Assembly (NCBI RefSeq): GCF_011302055.1
Contig: NZ_CP049871.1
Coordinates: 826,501 to 890,500, forward strand
Source of the DNA: Sphingomonas sinipercae
Lineage (GTDB): Bacteria; Pseudomonadota; Alphaproteobacteria; Sphingomonadales; Sphingomonadaceae
DNA: 64,000 bases
Direction of reading: 5' to 3'
Positions 53,822 through 63,552 of the stretch are shown here, piece by piece. A program made the position numbers and the translations under genes. The stretch's first letter is position 1. Every line of letters begins with the position of its first letter. The notes beneath the pieces were generated by a model that saw only the letters and a program-made list of their open reading frames with translations, was not told where the DNA came from and did no database searches.

Positions 53822-54892
53822 CTAAGGAAGAACCGTCGTCAGCAGGTACGCGCCGAATATTACCAGGTGGACGGCGCCGTGCAGGACGGTCGTCCGGCCG
53901 CGCGCGAGCGACAGCGCCCCGATCAGGAGGGTGAGCGACAGGAGCACGGTCCCCTTGCCGTCCAACCCAAGCGCGAGCGGAAGCCCAAGCGCGAACGAAG
54001 TGACGGTGACGGCCGGGATCGTCAGCCCAATCGTCGCAAGCGCCGACCCGAGCGCGAGATTGAGGCTCGTCTGAAGTCGATTGGCGCGGGCCGCGCGGAC
54101 CGCGGCGACACTTTCCGGCAAGAGGACGATGGCGGCGATGGCGATGCCGACTAGCGCACGCGGCGCATTGGCGGCGGCGACCGCCGATTCCAGCGGCGCC
54201 GAAAGCGATTTGGCCATCAGCACGACGGCGCCGAGGCTGACGACCAGGGCGCCGAACGAAAGCCAGGTTGCCTTGACGCTCAAAGGCTCCGCGTGCGCCT
54301 CGGCGTTCGCTTGCAGATCGCCTTTGGGGAGAAAGTAATCGCGGTTGCCGACTGTCTGGACGAACACGAACGTGAGGTAGAGCAGCAGCGAAAGAGCGGC
54401 GACGAACGCAAGCTGCGGCGGGCTGTAGATCGGCCCGGTGACGGTCGTCGTATGATTGGGCAGGACCAGGGTCAAGATGGTCAGGGTCGCCAGCGTGCTG
54501 AGGGCCGCGGTCGCCCCGGTACGGGTGAACCGCGCCTCTTTCTGGTGCCTTGCAGCGCCGATCAGGCACAGGCCGAGAAGCAGGTTGAGGATGATCATGC
54601 AGGCGGCGAAAACCGTGTCGCGGGCAAGCGTTGCGGCACCCTCGCGGTTGGCCAGCATCAACGAGACGATCAGCCCGACCTCGATCACCGTCACCGCAAC
54701 GGCAAGGATCAAGGTGCCGAATGGTTCGCCGACCCGGTGGGCGACCGTTTCAGCGTGGTGGACGGCGGCGATGACGACACCGATCAGGAAGATCCCGACG
54801 AGCAGCGGTGAGGACAATCCGACCGCGGTGGCCGCCAGCACAAGCCAGCCGACTATCGGCATCAGGAGACTGGCAAGCCGAGCGAATGTCAT
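53822..54892 (-). CDS. chaA: Calcium/sodium:proton antiporter ChaA
   Basis: A 356-residue cation/H+ exchanger of the CaCA superfamily. Two alpha-repeats are visible: HHAETVAHRVGEPFGTLILA...VIEVGLI in the first half, and IVLLPESVAAVRAARANRL...SLNLALGSALATIGLTIP in the second. The E...GS/GN polar residues within the membrane are the ion-coordinating ones. About 11 membrane helices. It exports Na+ or Ca2+ (K+ at high concentration in E. coli). Confidence 0.92.
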   Translation of the reverse strand: MTFARLASLLMPIVGWLVLAATAVGLSSPLLVGIFLIGVVIAAVHHAETVAHRVGEPFGTLILAVAVTVIEVGLIVSLMLANREGAATLARDTVFAACMIILNLLLGLCLIGAARHQKEARFTRTGATAALSTLATLTILTLVLPNHTTTVTGPIYSPPQLAFVAALSLLLYLTFVFVQTVGNRDYFLPKGDLQANAEAHAEPLSVKATWLSFGALVVSLGAVVLMAKSLSAPLESAVAAANAPRALVGIAIAAIVLLPESVAAVRAARANRLQTSLNLALGSALATIGLTIPAVTVTSFALGLPLALGLDGKGTVLLSLTLLIGALSLARGRTTVLHGAVHLVIFGAYLLTTVLP

Positions 54893-54964
54893 CGCCGCTT
54901 CTATTGCCGACGAGCAGGCCGAGCGCCACCCCGGGGAAGCGATTTCAACCCGGCGGCGCGACAG

Positions 54965-56176
54965 CTAAGCCGCCAACCGAATCTCCTCCCGAGTCCAGAT
55001 CTCCACCAGCGCGCCGGTCAGTTCGTCCATCATTTCGGCTGAATGGACCGGGCCCGGCGTGAAGCGAAGGCGCTCGGTGCCGCGGGGGACGGTGGGGTAA
55101 TTGATCGGCTGAACGTACAGGCCGTATTCGGCGAGCAGGATGTCGCTGACGCGCTTGGCCTTGACCGGGCAGCCGACCAGCAGCGGCACGATGTGAGTCA
55201 CCGTTTCCATCACCGGCAGGCCGGCGGCGGCGAATTTCTTTTTAAGCGTTGCGGCGGCCGCCTGCTGCGCTTCGCGCTCCGCCGAGGAGACCTTCAAGTG
55301 GCGGACGCTGGCGAGCGCGCCGGCGACCAGCACCGGTGATAGCGAGGTGGTGAAGATGAAGCCCGGCGCATAGCTGCGGATGCAGTCGATGATCTGCTGG
55401 CTGGCGGCGATGTAGCCGCCCATGACGCCATAGGCCTTGCCCAGAGTGCCTTCGATGATCGTCACGCGCTGCGCGACACAATCGCGTTCCGAAATGCCGC
55501 CGCCCTGGGCGCCGTACATGCCGACGGCGTGGACTTCGTCGAGGTAGGTGAGCGCGCCGTAGCGGTCGGCGAGGTCGCAGATGGCGGCGATCGGGGCGAT
55601 GTCGCCGTCCATCGAATAGACGCTTTCGAAGGCGATCAGCTTGGGCGCTTCGGGATCGGCCTCCATCAGCATCTGTTCGAGATGCTCGAGGTCGTTGTGG
55701 CGGAAGACGCGCTTTTCGCAGCCCGAGCTCTTGATGCCGGCGATCATCGAGGCGTGGTTGAGCTCATCGGAATAGATGATGCAGCCGGGCAGCAGCTTGC
55801 CCAGCGTGGAGAGCGCCGCCTCGTTCGACACGTAGCCCGAGGTGAAGAGCAGCGCGCCGTCCTTGCCGTGGAGGCTGGCAAGCTCGGCTTCGAGCTGGAC
55901 GTGGTAATGGGTATTGCCGCTGATGTTGCGGGTGCCGCCGGAGCCGGCGCCGCATTCGTGCAGCGCTTCTTCCATCGCGGCGACGACGGCGGGATGCTGG
56001 CCCATGCCGAGATAGTCGTTGGAGCACCAGACGGTGACCGGGCGCGGGCCATTGCCGCCAAAACAATGGGCGTTGGGGTAGGACCCCTTGTTGCGGACGA
56101 TGTCGATGAAGACTCGATAGCGGCCTTCGTCGTGAAGCCGGTCGATCGCCGCCTTGAAGATCTGGTCGTAGTTCAC
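54965..56176 (-). CDS. hemA: 5-aminolevulinate synthase (C4 pathway)
   Basis: PLP enzyme (403 residues) that condenses glycine with succinyl-CoA to 5-aminolevulinate, the first haem step in alphaproteobacteria. The PLP lysine is K247 in [14 protein letters not shown]. Substrate residues are in [40 protein letters not shown] and [17 protein letters not shown], matching ALAS rather than KBL or BioF. GTG start at 56176 matches the family N-terminus VNYDQIF. HemB is encoded 30 kb away. Confidence 0.96.
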   Translation of the reverse strand: MNYDQIFKAAIDRLHDEGRYRVFIDIVRNKGSYPNAHCFGGNGPRPVTVWCSNDYLGMGQHPAVVAAMEEALHECGAGSGGTRNISGNTHYHVQLEAELASLHGKDGALLFTSGYVSNEAALSTLGKLLPGCIIYSDELNHASMIAGIKSSGCEKRVFRHNDLEHLEQMLMEADPEAPKLIAFESVYSMDGDIAPIAAICDLADRYGALTYLDEVHAVGMYGAQGGGISERDCVAQRVTIIEGTLGKAYGVMGGYIAASQQIIDCIRSYAPGFIFTTSLSPVLVAGALASVRHLKVSSAEREAQQAAAATLKKKFAAAGLPVMETVTHIVPLLVGCPVKAKRVSDILLAEYGLYVQPINYPTVPRGTERLRFTPGPVHSAEMMDELTGALVEIWTREEIRLAA

Positions 56177-56250
56177 AGCTGTCCCGGGCTCGCTCGAAGC
56201 GCCTTTAGACCCACCGCCAGCCAATTTCCAATGCGAATCGCGCCCAAGGT

Positions 56251-57051
56251 TCAGATCGTGCCAACTTCGTCGAGGCCATAGGCAGCGAGCGCGCCGAGCA
56301 GGGCTCGCCGCGGCGGCGGGCCGGTGAAGACGGCGATTCCGGCGGGCGGGTCGGCCGGCCAGGGCTGGTCGCGCGTGAGGAAAGCGATGCGGCGGGCGAT
56401 CCCAGCGGCCCCGTCGACCCAGGCAACGCCGGGGAAAGCCGCGCTCAGTTCCTGTTCCAGCAGCGGAAAGTGGGTGCAGGCAAGGACGACGGTGTCGAGC
56501 CTGTCGCCGCCGGGTTGGTCGAAGAGCGGCTGGGTGGCGGCGCGCACCTGCTCGACGGTGACCGGCTCGCCGCCGAGCTTGCGTTCCGCCAGCTCCACCA
56601 GTTCGGGCGAGCCGTGGCGGAGCACCGTGCAGTCGGCCGCGAACTGGGCAGCGAGATCGTCGACGTAGCGCTGGCGGATGGTGGCCTCAGTGCCGAGCAC
56701 GCCGATGGTGCGGGTGCGCGATCGCTCGGCGGCCGGCTTAATCGCCGGGACCGTGCCGACCACCGGCAGGTCGAGCGCGGCGCGGACCTGGTCGAGGGCG
56801 ATGGTGCAGGCGGTGTTGCAGGCGATGACCACCAGGCGGGGCTGGAAACGCTCGACCAGGCGGCCGAGCAGAGCCGGCACGCGCGCTGCGATCTCGGCTT
56901 CCGTCTTGGTGCCGTAAGGGAAGCCGGCGCTGTCGGCGGCATAGACGATCGGTGCCGTCGGCAGCAGCGCCCGCGTCGGCCCGAGCACCGACAGCCCGCC
57001 GACGCCGGAATCGAAAAAGAGCAAAGGCGCGGCGGGGTTCATGGCCGTCAT
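56251..57051 (-). CDS. murI: Glutamate racemase
   Basis: Makes D-glutamate for peptidoglycan, 266 residues. The catalytic cysteines are C78 (VIACNTACT) and the second in [23 protein letters not shown] and [13 protein letters not shown] are conserved. Two near starts exist (ATG 57051 and 57042). It is divergent from plsY, 46 bases between starts. Confidence 0.94.
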   Translation of the reverse strand: MTAMNPAAPLLFFDSGVGGLSVLGPTRALLPTAPIVYAADSAGFPYGTKTEAEIAARVPALLGRLVERFQPRLVVIACNTACTIALDQVRAALDLPVVGTVPAIKPAAERSRTRTIGVLGTEATIRQRYVDDLAAQFAADCTVLRHGSPELVELAERKLGGEPVTVEQVRAATQPLFDQPGGDRLDTVVLACTHFPLLEQELSAAFPGVAWVDGAAGIARRIAFLTRDQPWPADPPAGIAVFTGPPPRRALLGALAAYGLDEVGTI

Positions 57052-57097
57052 GTGGCGCGGCTGGATTGCCGCCGCAAGTTTGCTACGAACGTCAACA

Positions 57098-57697
57098 ATG
57101 TCGTCCGAACTGCTCATTGCCCTGGCCATCGGTTACCTGTTCGGGTCGATCCCGTTCGGCCTGGTGCTGACCCGGCTGGCCGGGAAGGGCGATGTCCGGG
57201 ACATCGGATCCGGCAACATCGGCGCGACCAACGTGCTTCGCACCGGAAGCAAGCCGCTGGCGGCGCTGACGCTGGTGCTGGACTGCCTGAAGGCGACCGC
57301 GGCGATTCTGCTGGCACGGGCGCTGATTGGCGATGAAGCGGCGTTGTTCGCCGCCGCCGGCGCCATGATCGGCCACTTGTACCCGGTGTGGCTGAAGTTT
57401 CGCGGGGGCAAGGGCGTGGCGACGCTGCTTGGCGTGCTGATCCCGCTCCTGCCCATCGCCGCCGCGGTCTACGCGGCGGTCTGGATACTCCTGCTGCTGA
57501 CGATCCGAATCTCGTCGGTCGCGGGGATTGCCGCGGCGGTCAGTGCGCCGATCACTGCCGCGATTTTAGGAAATGACCTGCTCTTCCCACTGCTGCTCGG
57601 TTTCGCATTGCTGATCCTTTGGAAGCATCGCGAAAACATCCTTCGCCTGAAGGATGGGACGGAGCCGCGCGTGGGAAGGAAGACCACTGAACAATGA
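57098..57697 (+). CDS. plsY: Glycerol-3-phosphate acyltransferase PlsY
   Basis: Membrane enzyme (199 residues) that makes lysophosphatidate from acyl-phosphate and glycerol 3-phosphate. Motif 1 is GSIPFGLVLTRLAGKGDVRDIGSGNIGATNVLR, split across the first loop; motif 2 is HLYPVWLKFRGGKGVATLLGVL; motif 3 lies near LLFPLLLGFALLILWKHRENI. About five to seven helices. The gene overlaps the frame of dprA by up to 44 bases. Confidence 0.95.
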   Translation: MSSELLIALAIGYLFGSIPFGLVLTRLAGKGDVRDIGSGNIGATNVLRTGSKPLAALTLVLDCLKATAAILLARALIGDEAALFAAAGAMIGHLYPVWLKFRGGKGVATLLGVLIPLLPIAAAVYAAVWILLLLTIRISSVAGIAAAVSAPITAAILGNDLLFPLLLGFALLILWKHRENILRLKDGTEPRVGRKTTEQ

Positions 57698-58766
57698 CCT
57701 GATCGACCGCATCCGGCTGGTGCGGTCCCCCGGCATCGGGCCGGTAACGTTCCGCCAGTTGCTGATGCGCTTCGGCAATGCTCGCGCCGCGCTCGAAGCG
57801 GTGCCCGACCTTGCGCGGCGCGGGGGCGGAAAGGCGCCGCGCCTGTTCAGCCAGGGTGAGGCCGAGCGGGAAGTGGAGCGGGTCGAGCGACTGGGCGCGC
57901 GCTACCTGGCGCTTGGGCAAGGCCTGTACCCGTCGCTGCTCGCGCAACTCGACGATGCGCCGCCGCTGATCGTCGCCAGGGGCGACCTCAAGCTGCTTGA
58001 CCGGCCCGCGATCGCGATCGTCGGCGCGCGCAATGCCTCCGCAGCGGCGTGCCGCTTCGCCCGGAGCCTTGCGCACGAACTTGGCTGCGAAGGCGTGCTG
58101 GTCGTGTCCGGTCTGGCGCGCGGGATCGACGCTGCGGCGCACGACGGATCGCTGGAGGTCGGCACCGTCGGCGTCGTCGCCGGCGGGATCGACGTTTTCT
58201 ATCCGCCCGAGAATGAGGCGCGGCAGCAAGCGATGTTCGAACGCGGCCTGGTGCTTGCCGAAATGCCGCCGGGCACCGAGCCGCGAGCGCGCCATTTCCC
58301 TTATCGCAATCGGATCATCGCCGGGATGAGCGCCGGGACCGTGGTGGTCGAAGCGGCGCCGCGGTCGGGTTCGCTGATTACCGCCAGGCTTGCTGCCGAA
58401 GCTGGGCGCGAGGTGATGGCGGTGCCGGGATCGCCGCTCGATCCCCGGGCGCAAGGGTGCAACCAGCTGATCCGCGACGGCGCGACGCTGGTCCAGAATG
58501 CCAGCGACGTGCTGGAGGCGGTACGGCCGATGCAGGTCCGAGTCGCTTCGCCCACGGCGCCGTTCGAGCCGGTCGAACCCAACGGCGAGGCGGTTCCATT
58601 CGACAGGGTCGAGGAACTGCTCGGCCCTTCGCCGGTGCCGGTCGATGAACTGATCCGGCTGTCGGGGGCGCCGAGCGGGGCGGTGCAGATGGCCCTGCTC
58701 GAGCTCGACCTTGCCGGGCGGCTCGACCGTCATGCGGGCGGCAAGGTCAGTTTGAGGGTCGCGTAG
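57654..58766 (+). CDS. dprA: DNA-processing protein DprA
   Basis: Loads RecA on incoming single-stranded DNA during transformation, about 370 residues. A SAM-like helical region (about 15-70: DLIDRIRLVRSPGIGPVTFRQLL) is followed by the Rossmann domain: IAIVGARNASAAACRFARSLA, VVSGLARGIDAAAHDGSL, GGIDVFYPPEN, and FPYRNRIIAGMSAGTVVVEA. A C-terminal winged helix is about 305-370. The only ATG in frame before the domain is 57654; CTG 57687, preceded by GGAAGGAAG, is an unusual alternative. Confidence 0.92.
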   Translation: MGRSRAWEGRPLNNDLIDRIRLVRSPGIGPVTFRQLLMRFGNARAALEAVPDLARRGGGKAPRLFSQGEAEREVERVERLGARYLALGQGLYPSLLAQLDDAPPLIVARGDLKLLDRPAIAIVGARNASAAACRFARSLAHELGCEGVLVVSGLARGIDAAAHDGSLEVGTVGVVAGGIDVFYPPENEARQQAMFERGLVLAEMPPGTEPRARHFPYRNRIIAGMSAGTVVVEAAPRSGSLITARLAAEAGREVMAVPGSPLDPRAQGCNQLIRDGATLVQNASDVLEAVRPMQVRVASPTAPFEPVEPNGEAVPFDRVEELLGPSPVPVDELIRLSGAPSGAVQMALLELDLAGRLDRHAGGKVSLRVA

Positions 58767-58773
58767 AGCCCGC

Positions 58774-58812
58774 TTGACAGCGGCAGCCCTTCAGGCATGT
58801 TACATTGTAACA
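58774..58812 (+). promoter_or_regulatory. Promoter with palindromic operator upstream of vWA gene
   Basis: A perfect -35 box TTGACA (58774-58779) is followed, 18 bases on, by the perfect palindrome TGTTACATTGTAACA (58798-58812), which covers the expected -10 position. The vWA ATG lies 17 bases after the palindrome with GGAG just upstream. A repressor bound to the palindrome would block RNA polymerase directly. Which regulator binds is unknown. Confidence 0.6.
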
Positions 58813-58829
58813 CGGCAAGGAGTTGGAGC

Positions 58830-60326
58830 ATGCGTCCTGTTGCTTATTGGGTTGGAGCGATGGTTTCCCTGAGCGCATTGGCGGTAGCAATCGCGCCGAC
58901 CTCCGCAGCCGCGCCGGACCAAGGGCTGTGCCGGCGCGCGCCCGCCTTGCCGCCGCTTGGGCCTGAGACTGCACCCCGTCCTCAGGACCGACACCGTGCG
59001 GTACCGGTTGGAATGCCGGCGCCGCCCCCGCCAATGGCGCCGCCTTCGCCGGCTTCCCCGATCGAGATGCCGGAAGCCTCCGGAGAGATCGTTCTGACCG
59101 GGTCGAGGGCCGAAGCATCCGACGCGAAAACGGCGGTGCCGACGCCCACTCCGGTGGTGGTGGCACCGCCCGTTGCGGCGGTTTCCCCCGAAGCCCGGGG
59201 CCCGGGCGGATTTCGCCAGGCGCCGCCGGCCGGGCTGCTCACCGCCGGCGACCATGACGACCTGCTCAACCCGATGCTCTACGCCCGCTATGCAGCGCGG
59301 GCGGCGCGCCAGCTTGGCCAGTCGGTCACCGGCCTGCCGAGCGTCGATACCCGCCGCACGCTTAGCATCGCGGTCCAGGATTCGGGCGGCCGGGCAAGGC
59401 CGTTCGTGCCGGTGACGATCACCTGCGCCGACGGCAACAGCCTGACTTTGCAGACCCTTGCCGATGGCCGGGTGGTGCTGTTCCCCTCGCTCGACCGGCT
59501 GGGCGACAAGGTCACCGTGGCGGCGGGCGGCATTCGCAAGACGGTGCTGATCGACGCCGAGAACGGCGGCCAGGAGCAGGCGATCGTGATCCCGGGCGGC
59601 GCCGCGCCGGTCCGCAAGTTCGACCTGGTCATCGCCCTCGATACGACCGGCAGCATGGGCGACGAGATCGAGTTCCTGAAGTCGGAGTTGCAGTCGATCC
59701 TGGGCGACATCCGCCGCGCTTATCCGCAGCTCGACATTCGCGTCGGGCTGGTGGCGTACCGCGATGAGGGCGACGATTATGTGACGCGCACCGATCGCCT
59801 GACCGGCAATTTCGCGACCATCCAGAAAAGGCTGAACGGGACGGACGGTGACGGCGGCGGCGACATGCCCGAGGCGATGGACCAGGCGCTGATCCGCGCG
59901 GTCGGCCTGGACTGGCGGCCGGACGCGGTGAAGTCGCTGCTGCTGGTCGCCGACGCGCCGCCGCACGATGAACTGCAGGGCAGGGCCTTCGCTGCCGCGG
60001 AAGCGGCGCGGGCCAAGCGGATCCAGATCGTCCCGGTGGCCGCGTCCGACACCGACGACCGGGCCGAATATTTCATGCGCGCCGTCGCGGCCGCGACCCA
60101 GTCGCGTTACATCTTCCTCACCGACGACAGCGGGATCGGCAATGCACATGCGGAGCCGAACGTCGATTGCTACGTCGTGACGAAGCTGGCCGGAAGCATC
60201 CGACGAGTCCTTGCCGGGCAAATTGCCGGCACGCGCGTCGAGCCGCTGCCGGACGAAGTGATCCGGGTCAGCGGCACGTACGACAAGGGCCGCTGCGTCC
60301 TGCCGCCGGATTTTTCGATCCAGTAA
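58830..60326 (+). CDS. Exported von Willebrand factor A domain protein
   Basis: A 498-residue protein. Signal peptide is at 1-28. A proline-rich segment (about 40-80) is followed by GEIVLTGSRAE (85-95), which resembles the TonB-box region of outer-membrane receptors. A linker with AGDHDDLLNPMLYARYAA, a beta-sandwich-like region (about 165-255) and the vWA domain (about 263-470) follow. The MIDAS reads DTTGSMGDE with D271, T273 and S275, a functional-looking metal site. It probably binds a protein partner in the periplasm or at the outer membrane. Function unknown. Confidence 0.85.
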   Translation: MRPVAYWVGAMVSLSALAVAIAPTSAAAPDQGLCRRAPALPPLGPETAPRPQDRHRAVPVGMPAPPPPMAPPSPASPIEMPEASGEIVLTGSRAEASDAKTAVPTPTPVVVAPPVAAVSPEARGPGGFRQAPPAGLLTAGDHDDLLNPMLYARYAARAARQLGQSVTGLPSVDTRRTLSIAVQDSGGRARPFVPVTITCADGNSLTLQTLADGRVVLFPSLDRLGDKVTVAAGGIRKTVLIDAENGGQEQAIVIPGGAAPVRKFDLVIALDTTGSMGDEIEFLKSELQSILGDIRRAYPQLDIRVGLVAYRDEGDDYVTRTDRLTGNFATIQKRLNGTDGDGGGDMPEAMDQALIRAVGLDWRPDAVKSLLLVADAPPHDELQGRAFAAAEAARAKRIQIVPVAASDTDDRAEYFMRAVAAATQSRYIFLTDDSGIGNAHAEPNVDCYVVTKLAGSIRRVLAGQIAGTRVEPLPDEVIRVSGTYDKGRCVLPPDFSIQ

Positions 60327-60394
60327 GTCGAGGCCCTTGACGGCGGGAGTCTTCGCTCACCACCCTCGTACGCACATACGTGAGGGGTAATGCG

Positions 60395-62878
60395 TTGAAG
60401 TTAGTCGTCGTCGAATCGCCGGCCAAGGCGAAGACCATCGAAAAGTATTTGGGCAGCGGTCACAAGGTCCTCGCGTCCTTCGGCCATGTCCGCGACCTGC
60501 CGCCCAAGGACGGGTCGGTCGATCCCGACGATGGATTCGCCATGCAGTGGCAGGTCTCGCCGGACCGGGCGAAGCAGCTGAAGGCGATTACCGACGAGGC
60601 GAAGACAGCCGATACGCTGATCCTGGCCACCGACCCGGACCGCGAGGGCGAAGCGATCAGCTGGCACGTGCAGGAGGTGCTTCGCCAGAAGAAAGCGCTT
60701 CCGGCCAACGTCCAGCGGGTGGCGTTCAACGCCATCACCAAGGCCGCGGTGACCGAAGCGATGGCCAAGCCGCGCGCGCTCGACGAGGATCTGGTCGATG
60801 CCTATCGGGCACGCCGCGCGCTCGATTACCTGGTCGGCTTCACCTTGTCCCCGATCCTGTGGCGCAAGCTTCCCGGCGCCAAGTCCGCCGGCCGCGTGCA
60901 ATCGGTTGCGTTGCGCCTGATCGTCGACCGGGAGCGCGAGATCGAGCTGTTCAAGCCGCAGGAATATTGGACCGTCAGCGCCAGCTTCGACAAGGACGGA
61001 CAGAACTTCACGGCCCGGCTGGTCAACTTCGAAGGCCGGAAAATCGACCGGCTGACCATCGGCAGCAAAGGCGAGGCGGACCGCGCCAGGGAAGCGGTCG
61101 AGGCAGGCCGCTTCACGGTCCAGTCGGTCGAGACCAAGCCGTTCGGCCGCAACCCGCCGCCGCCCTTCACGACGTCGACGCTGCAACAGGAAGCGGCGCG
61201 CAAGCTGGGCTTCGCGGCCAGCCATACGATGCGCCTGGCCCAGTCGCTCTACGAGGACGGGGCGATCACTTACATGCGGACGGACGGTGTCGAGATGGCG
61301 CCGGAAGCGGTGAGCGCGGCGCGCAAGGCGATCGCCAGCCGCTATGACGCCGGCTTCGTCCCCGACAAGCCGCGGCATTACACCAGCAAGGCCAAGAATG
61401 CGCAGGAAGCGCATGAAGCGATCCGGCCGACCGACTTTTCCAAGCAGCGGGCGGGGAGCGGCGACCACGGGCGGCTGTACGAGCTGATCTACAACCGCGC
61501 GCTGGCGAGCCAGATGGCCTCGGCGCGGCTGGAGCGCACCACGGTCGAGCTGGCCGACGGCACTGGCAAGGCGGTGCTCCGCGCGACCGGGCAGGTAGTG
61601 CTCTTCCCCGGCTACCTCGCGCTTTACGAGGAAGGCCGCGACGACAAGGGCGACGAAGAGGAAGGCGCGCGCATGCCGCACCTTCGCGAAGGCGACGCGC
61701 CGGCGAAGACCGGGGTCGAGGCGACCCAGCATTCGACGCAGCCGCCGCCGCGCTATTCGGAGGCCAGCCTCGTCAAGCGGCTGGAGGAGCTCGGCATCGG
61801 CCGGCCGTCGACCTATGCGTCGATCCTGCAGACGCTCAAGGACCGCGAATATGTGCGGGTCGAAAAGCAGCGCTTCCTGCCCGAGGAGAGCGGCCGGCTG
61901 GTGACGGCGTTCCTTGAGCGCTTCTTCGAGAAATACGTCAGCTTCGATTACACCGCCGAGCTTGAGGAAGAGCTGGACGACGTGTCCGGCGGGCGGCTCG
62001 ACTGGCAGAAGCTGCTCGAAGGCTTCTGGCACGACTTCAAGCCCAAGGCGGGCGAGGTGATGGAGCAGCAGCCGTCGGAAGTGACGGCCGCGCTGGACGA
62101 ATTCCTGTCGCCCTGGCTGTTCCCGGACAAGGGCGACGGCAGCGACCCGCGGCTATGCCCCAATTGCGGGACCGGGCGGCTAGCGCTTCGCGGCGGCAAG
62201 TATGGCGCGTTCGTCGCTTGCTCGAACTATCCCGAATGCAAATACACCCAGCGGTTCGGCCAGAGCGGAAGCGAAACGGCGAGCGGCGAGCCGGTCGACT
62301 TCGGTGACGGAATTACGCTGCGCAGCGGACGCTTCGGCCCCTATCTGCAACAGGGCGAGGGCAAGGAGGCCAAGCGCGCTTCGGTGCCCAAGGATGTCGG
62401 GACCGACGCGCTGACGCCCGAAATGGCGCAGCGGCTCATCTCCCTCCCGCGCGAAATCGGGCCGCACCCGGAAAGCGGGCTGCCGATCACCGCGTCCATC
62501 GGGCGTTATGGCCCGTACCTCGCGCACAACGGCAAATATGCCAAGCTCGGCTCGACCGCCGAAGTGTTCGAGACGGGAATGAACGCGGCGGTCGCCAAGC
62601 TGGCGGATGCGGCGACCGGCGGGCGCGAGCGCGGCGCCGCGCGCGAGCCGATTGCGGTGCTTGGCGCCCACCCGGGAAGTGGCAAGGAGATCAAGGTGAT
62701 GGAGGGGCGCTACGGCCCCTATGTTACCGACGGGACCACGCACGCGACGATTCCCAAAGGTACCGAGCCCAAGTCCGTGGTGCTGGAAGAAGCGGTACAG
62801 TGGATCGACGAACGAGCCGCCAAGGGTCCGGCCAAGAAGAAGGGCCGGGGCGGGCCGAAGCGGAAGAAGAAAGCCTAA
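60395..62878 (+). CDS. topA: DNA topoisomerase I
   Basis: Type IA topoisomerase (about 827 residues) that relaxes negative supercoils. Toprim domain: VVVESPAKAKTIEKYLG at the start, TDPDREGEAISWHV near 90. The active-site tyrosine is Y293 in DGAITYMRTDG. A C4 zinc ribbon (LCPNCGTGRLALRGGKYGAF...CSNYPECKYTQRF) starts near 588. Two more topoisomerase C-terminal repeats (RSGRFGPYLQQGEGK, GRYGPYVTDG) and a lysine-rich tail follow. I chose TTG 60395, preceded by GAGGGG at 7 bases; GTG 60380 is the alternative. Confidence 0.95.
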   Translation: MKLVVVESPAKAKTIEKYLGSGHKVLASFGHVRDLPPKDGSVDPDDGFAMQWQVSPDRAKQLKAITDEAKTADTLILATDPDREGEAISWHVQEVLRQKKALPANVQRVAFNAITKAAVTEAMAKPRALDEDLVDAYRARRALDYLVGFTLSPILWRKLPGAKSAGRVQSVALRLIVDREREIELFKPQEYWTVSASFDKDGQNFTARLVNFEGRKIDRLTIGSKGEADRAREAVEAGRFTVQSVETKPFGRNPPPPFTTSTLQQEAARKLGFAASHTMRLAQSLYEDGAITYMRTDGVEMAPEAVSAARKAIASRYDAGFVPDKPRHYTSKAKNAQEAHEAIRPTDFSKQRAGSGDHGRLYELIYNRALASQMASARLERTTVELADGTGKAVLRATGQVVLFPGYLALYEEGRDDKGDEEEGARMPHLREGDAPAKTGVEATQHSTQPPPRYSEASLVKRLEELGIGRPSTYASILQTLKDREYVRVEKQRFLPEESGRLVTAFLERFFEKYVSFDYTAELEEELDDVSGGRLDWQKLLEGFWHDFKPKAGEVMEQQPSEVTAALDEFLSPWLFPDKGDGSDPRLCPNCGTGRLALRGGKYGAFVACSNYPECKYTQRFGQSGSETASGEPVDFGDGITLRSGRFGPYLQQGEGKEAKRASVPKDVGTDALTPEMAQRLISLPREIGPHPESGLPITASIGRYGPYLAHNGKYAKLGSTAEVFETGMNAAVAKLADAATGGRERGAAREPIAVLGAHPGSGKEIKVMEGRYGPYVTDGTTHATIPKGTEPKSVVLEEAVQWIDERAAKGPAKKKGRGGPKRKKKA

Positions 62879-62891
62879 GGCCGAGCGCGCC

Positions 62892-63458
62892 TTACAGGCT
62901 GCGCACGAGCCGTGAGGCCACCGCGATCCACGGTGGATCGGTGACGACCGACTGGCGCGTGCCTGCACCGGTGGGCAGAAGGTGCAGCTTGTTGCCGTCA
63001 CGGCCGATCAGCCGCCCGAACAGGAAACGCCCGGCGGGGCGCGGGACTAGGACGTCGCGGTTGAGCGCGCGGGCGAAATCGTCGGCCTGGAGCGTGTCGC
63101 ACCAGATTTCGTCGCCCGCCCGATAGTCGCCGGCGCTCACCGCAACGGTGACCGCGACTTGCCCGGCCCTGGGGCGCGCCGCGACGACAATGCTGGCCCG
63201 CTTCGGCGCCGCCGCGCCGTTTGGGCCGATCACCGCCGCAACCTCGATCTCCGCCCGCTCCTGGGCGCTGTGCACTAGGTCCGACGCGTCGGCGCCGAGC
63301 GCCGCCGCGATCCGGTTGAGCCAGTCGACGGAGACGGTCCGAGTGCCGGTTTCAAGCCGGCCGATCGTCTGCGGCGTGGTCGGCGGATCGCAGGCGCGGG
63401 CGACATCCTCGAGGGTCATCTTGCGAGCGCGCCGGACTTCGCGGATTCGGGTTATCAC
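62892..63458 (-). CDS. XRE family helix-turn-helix regulator with S24-like C-terminal domain
   Basis: A 188-residue protein. Residues about 3-65 are an XRE helix-turn-helix (VRRARKMTLEDVARACD, TIGRLETGTRTVSVDWLNRIAAAL). The C-terminal half (about 110-185) reads AGDYRAGDEIWCD, LNRDVLVPRPAGRFLFGRLIG, similar to the S24/LexA-like beta fold, but I see no clear catalytic Ser-Lys pair. Likely a small-molecule- or stress-responsive repressor. It is divergent from the DUF6456 gene, with 94 bases between starts. Confidence 0.8.
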   Translation of the reverse strand: MITRIREVRRARKMTLEDVARACDPPTTPQTIGRLETGTRTVSVDWLNRIAAALGADASDLVHSAQERAEIEVAAVIGPNGAAAPKRASIVVAARPRAGQVAVTVAVSAGDYRAGDEIWCDTLQADDFARALNRDVLVPRPAGRFLFGRLIGRDGNKLHLLPTGAGTRQSVVTDPPWIAVASRLVRSL

Positions 63459-63552
63459 AAGCTGCTCCTGACGAACCGTTCTGGTTTTATCGCTGTCCTA
63501 CACTTTCGCCGTTGTGGCAAGTCCCCGGCGAATCGCAAATGGAGGCAATCGG

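Noticed and set aside
60401..62032. 543-codon minus-strand frame opposite topA
   Set aside because: Topoisomerase motifs on the plus strand are continuous and complete; the reverse frame has none.
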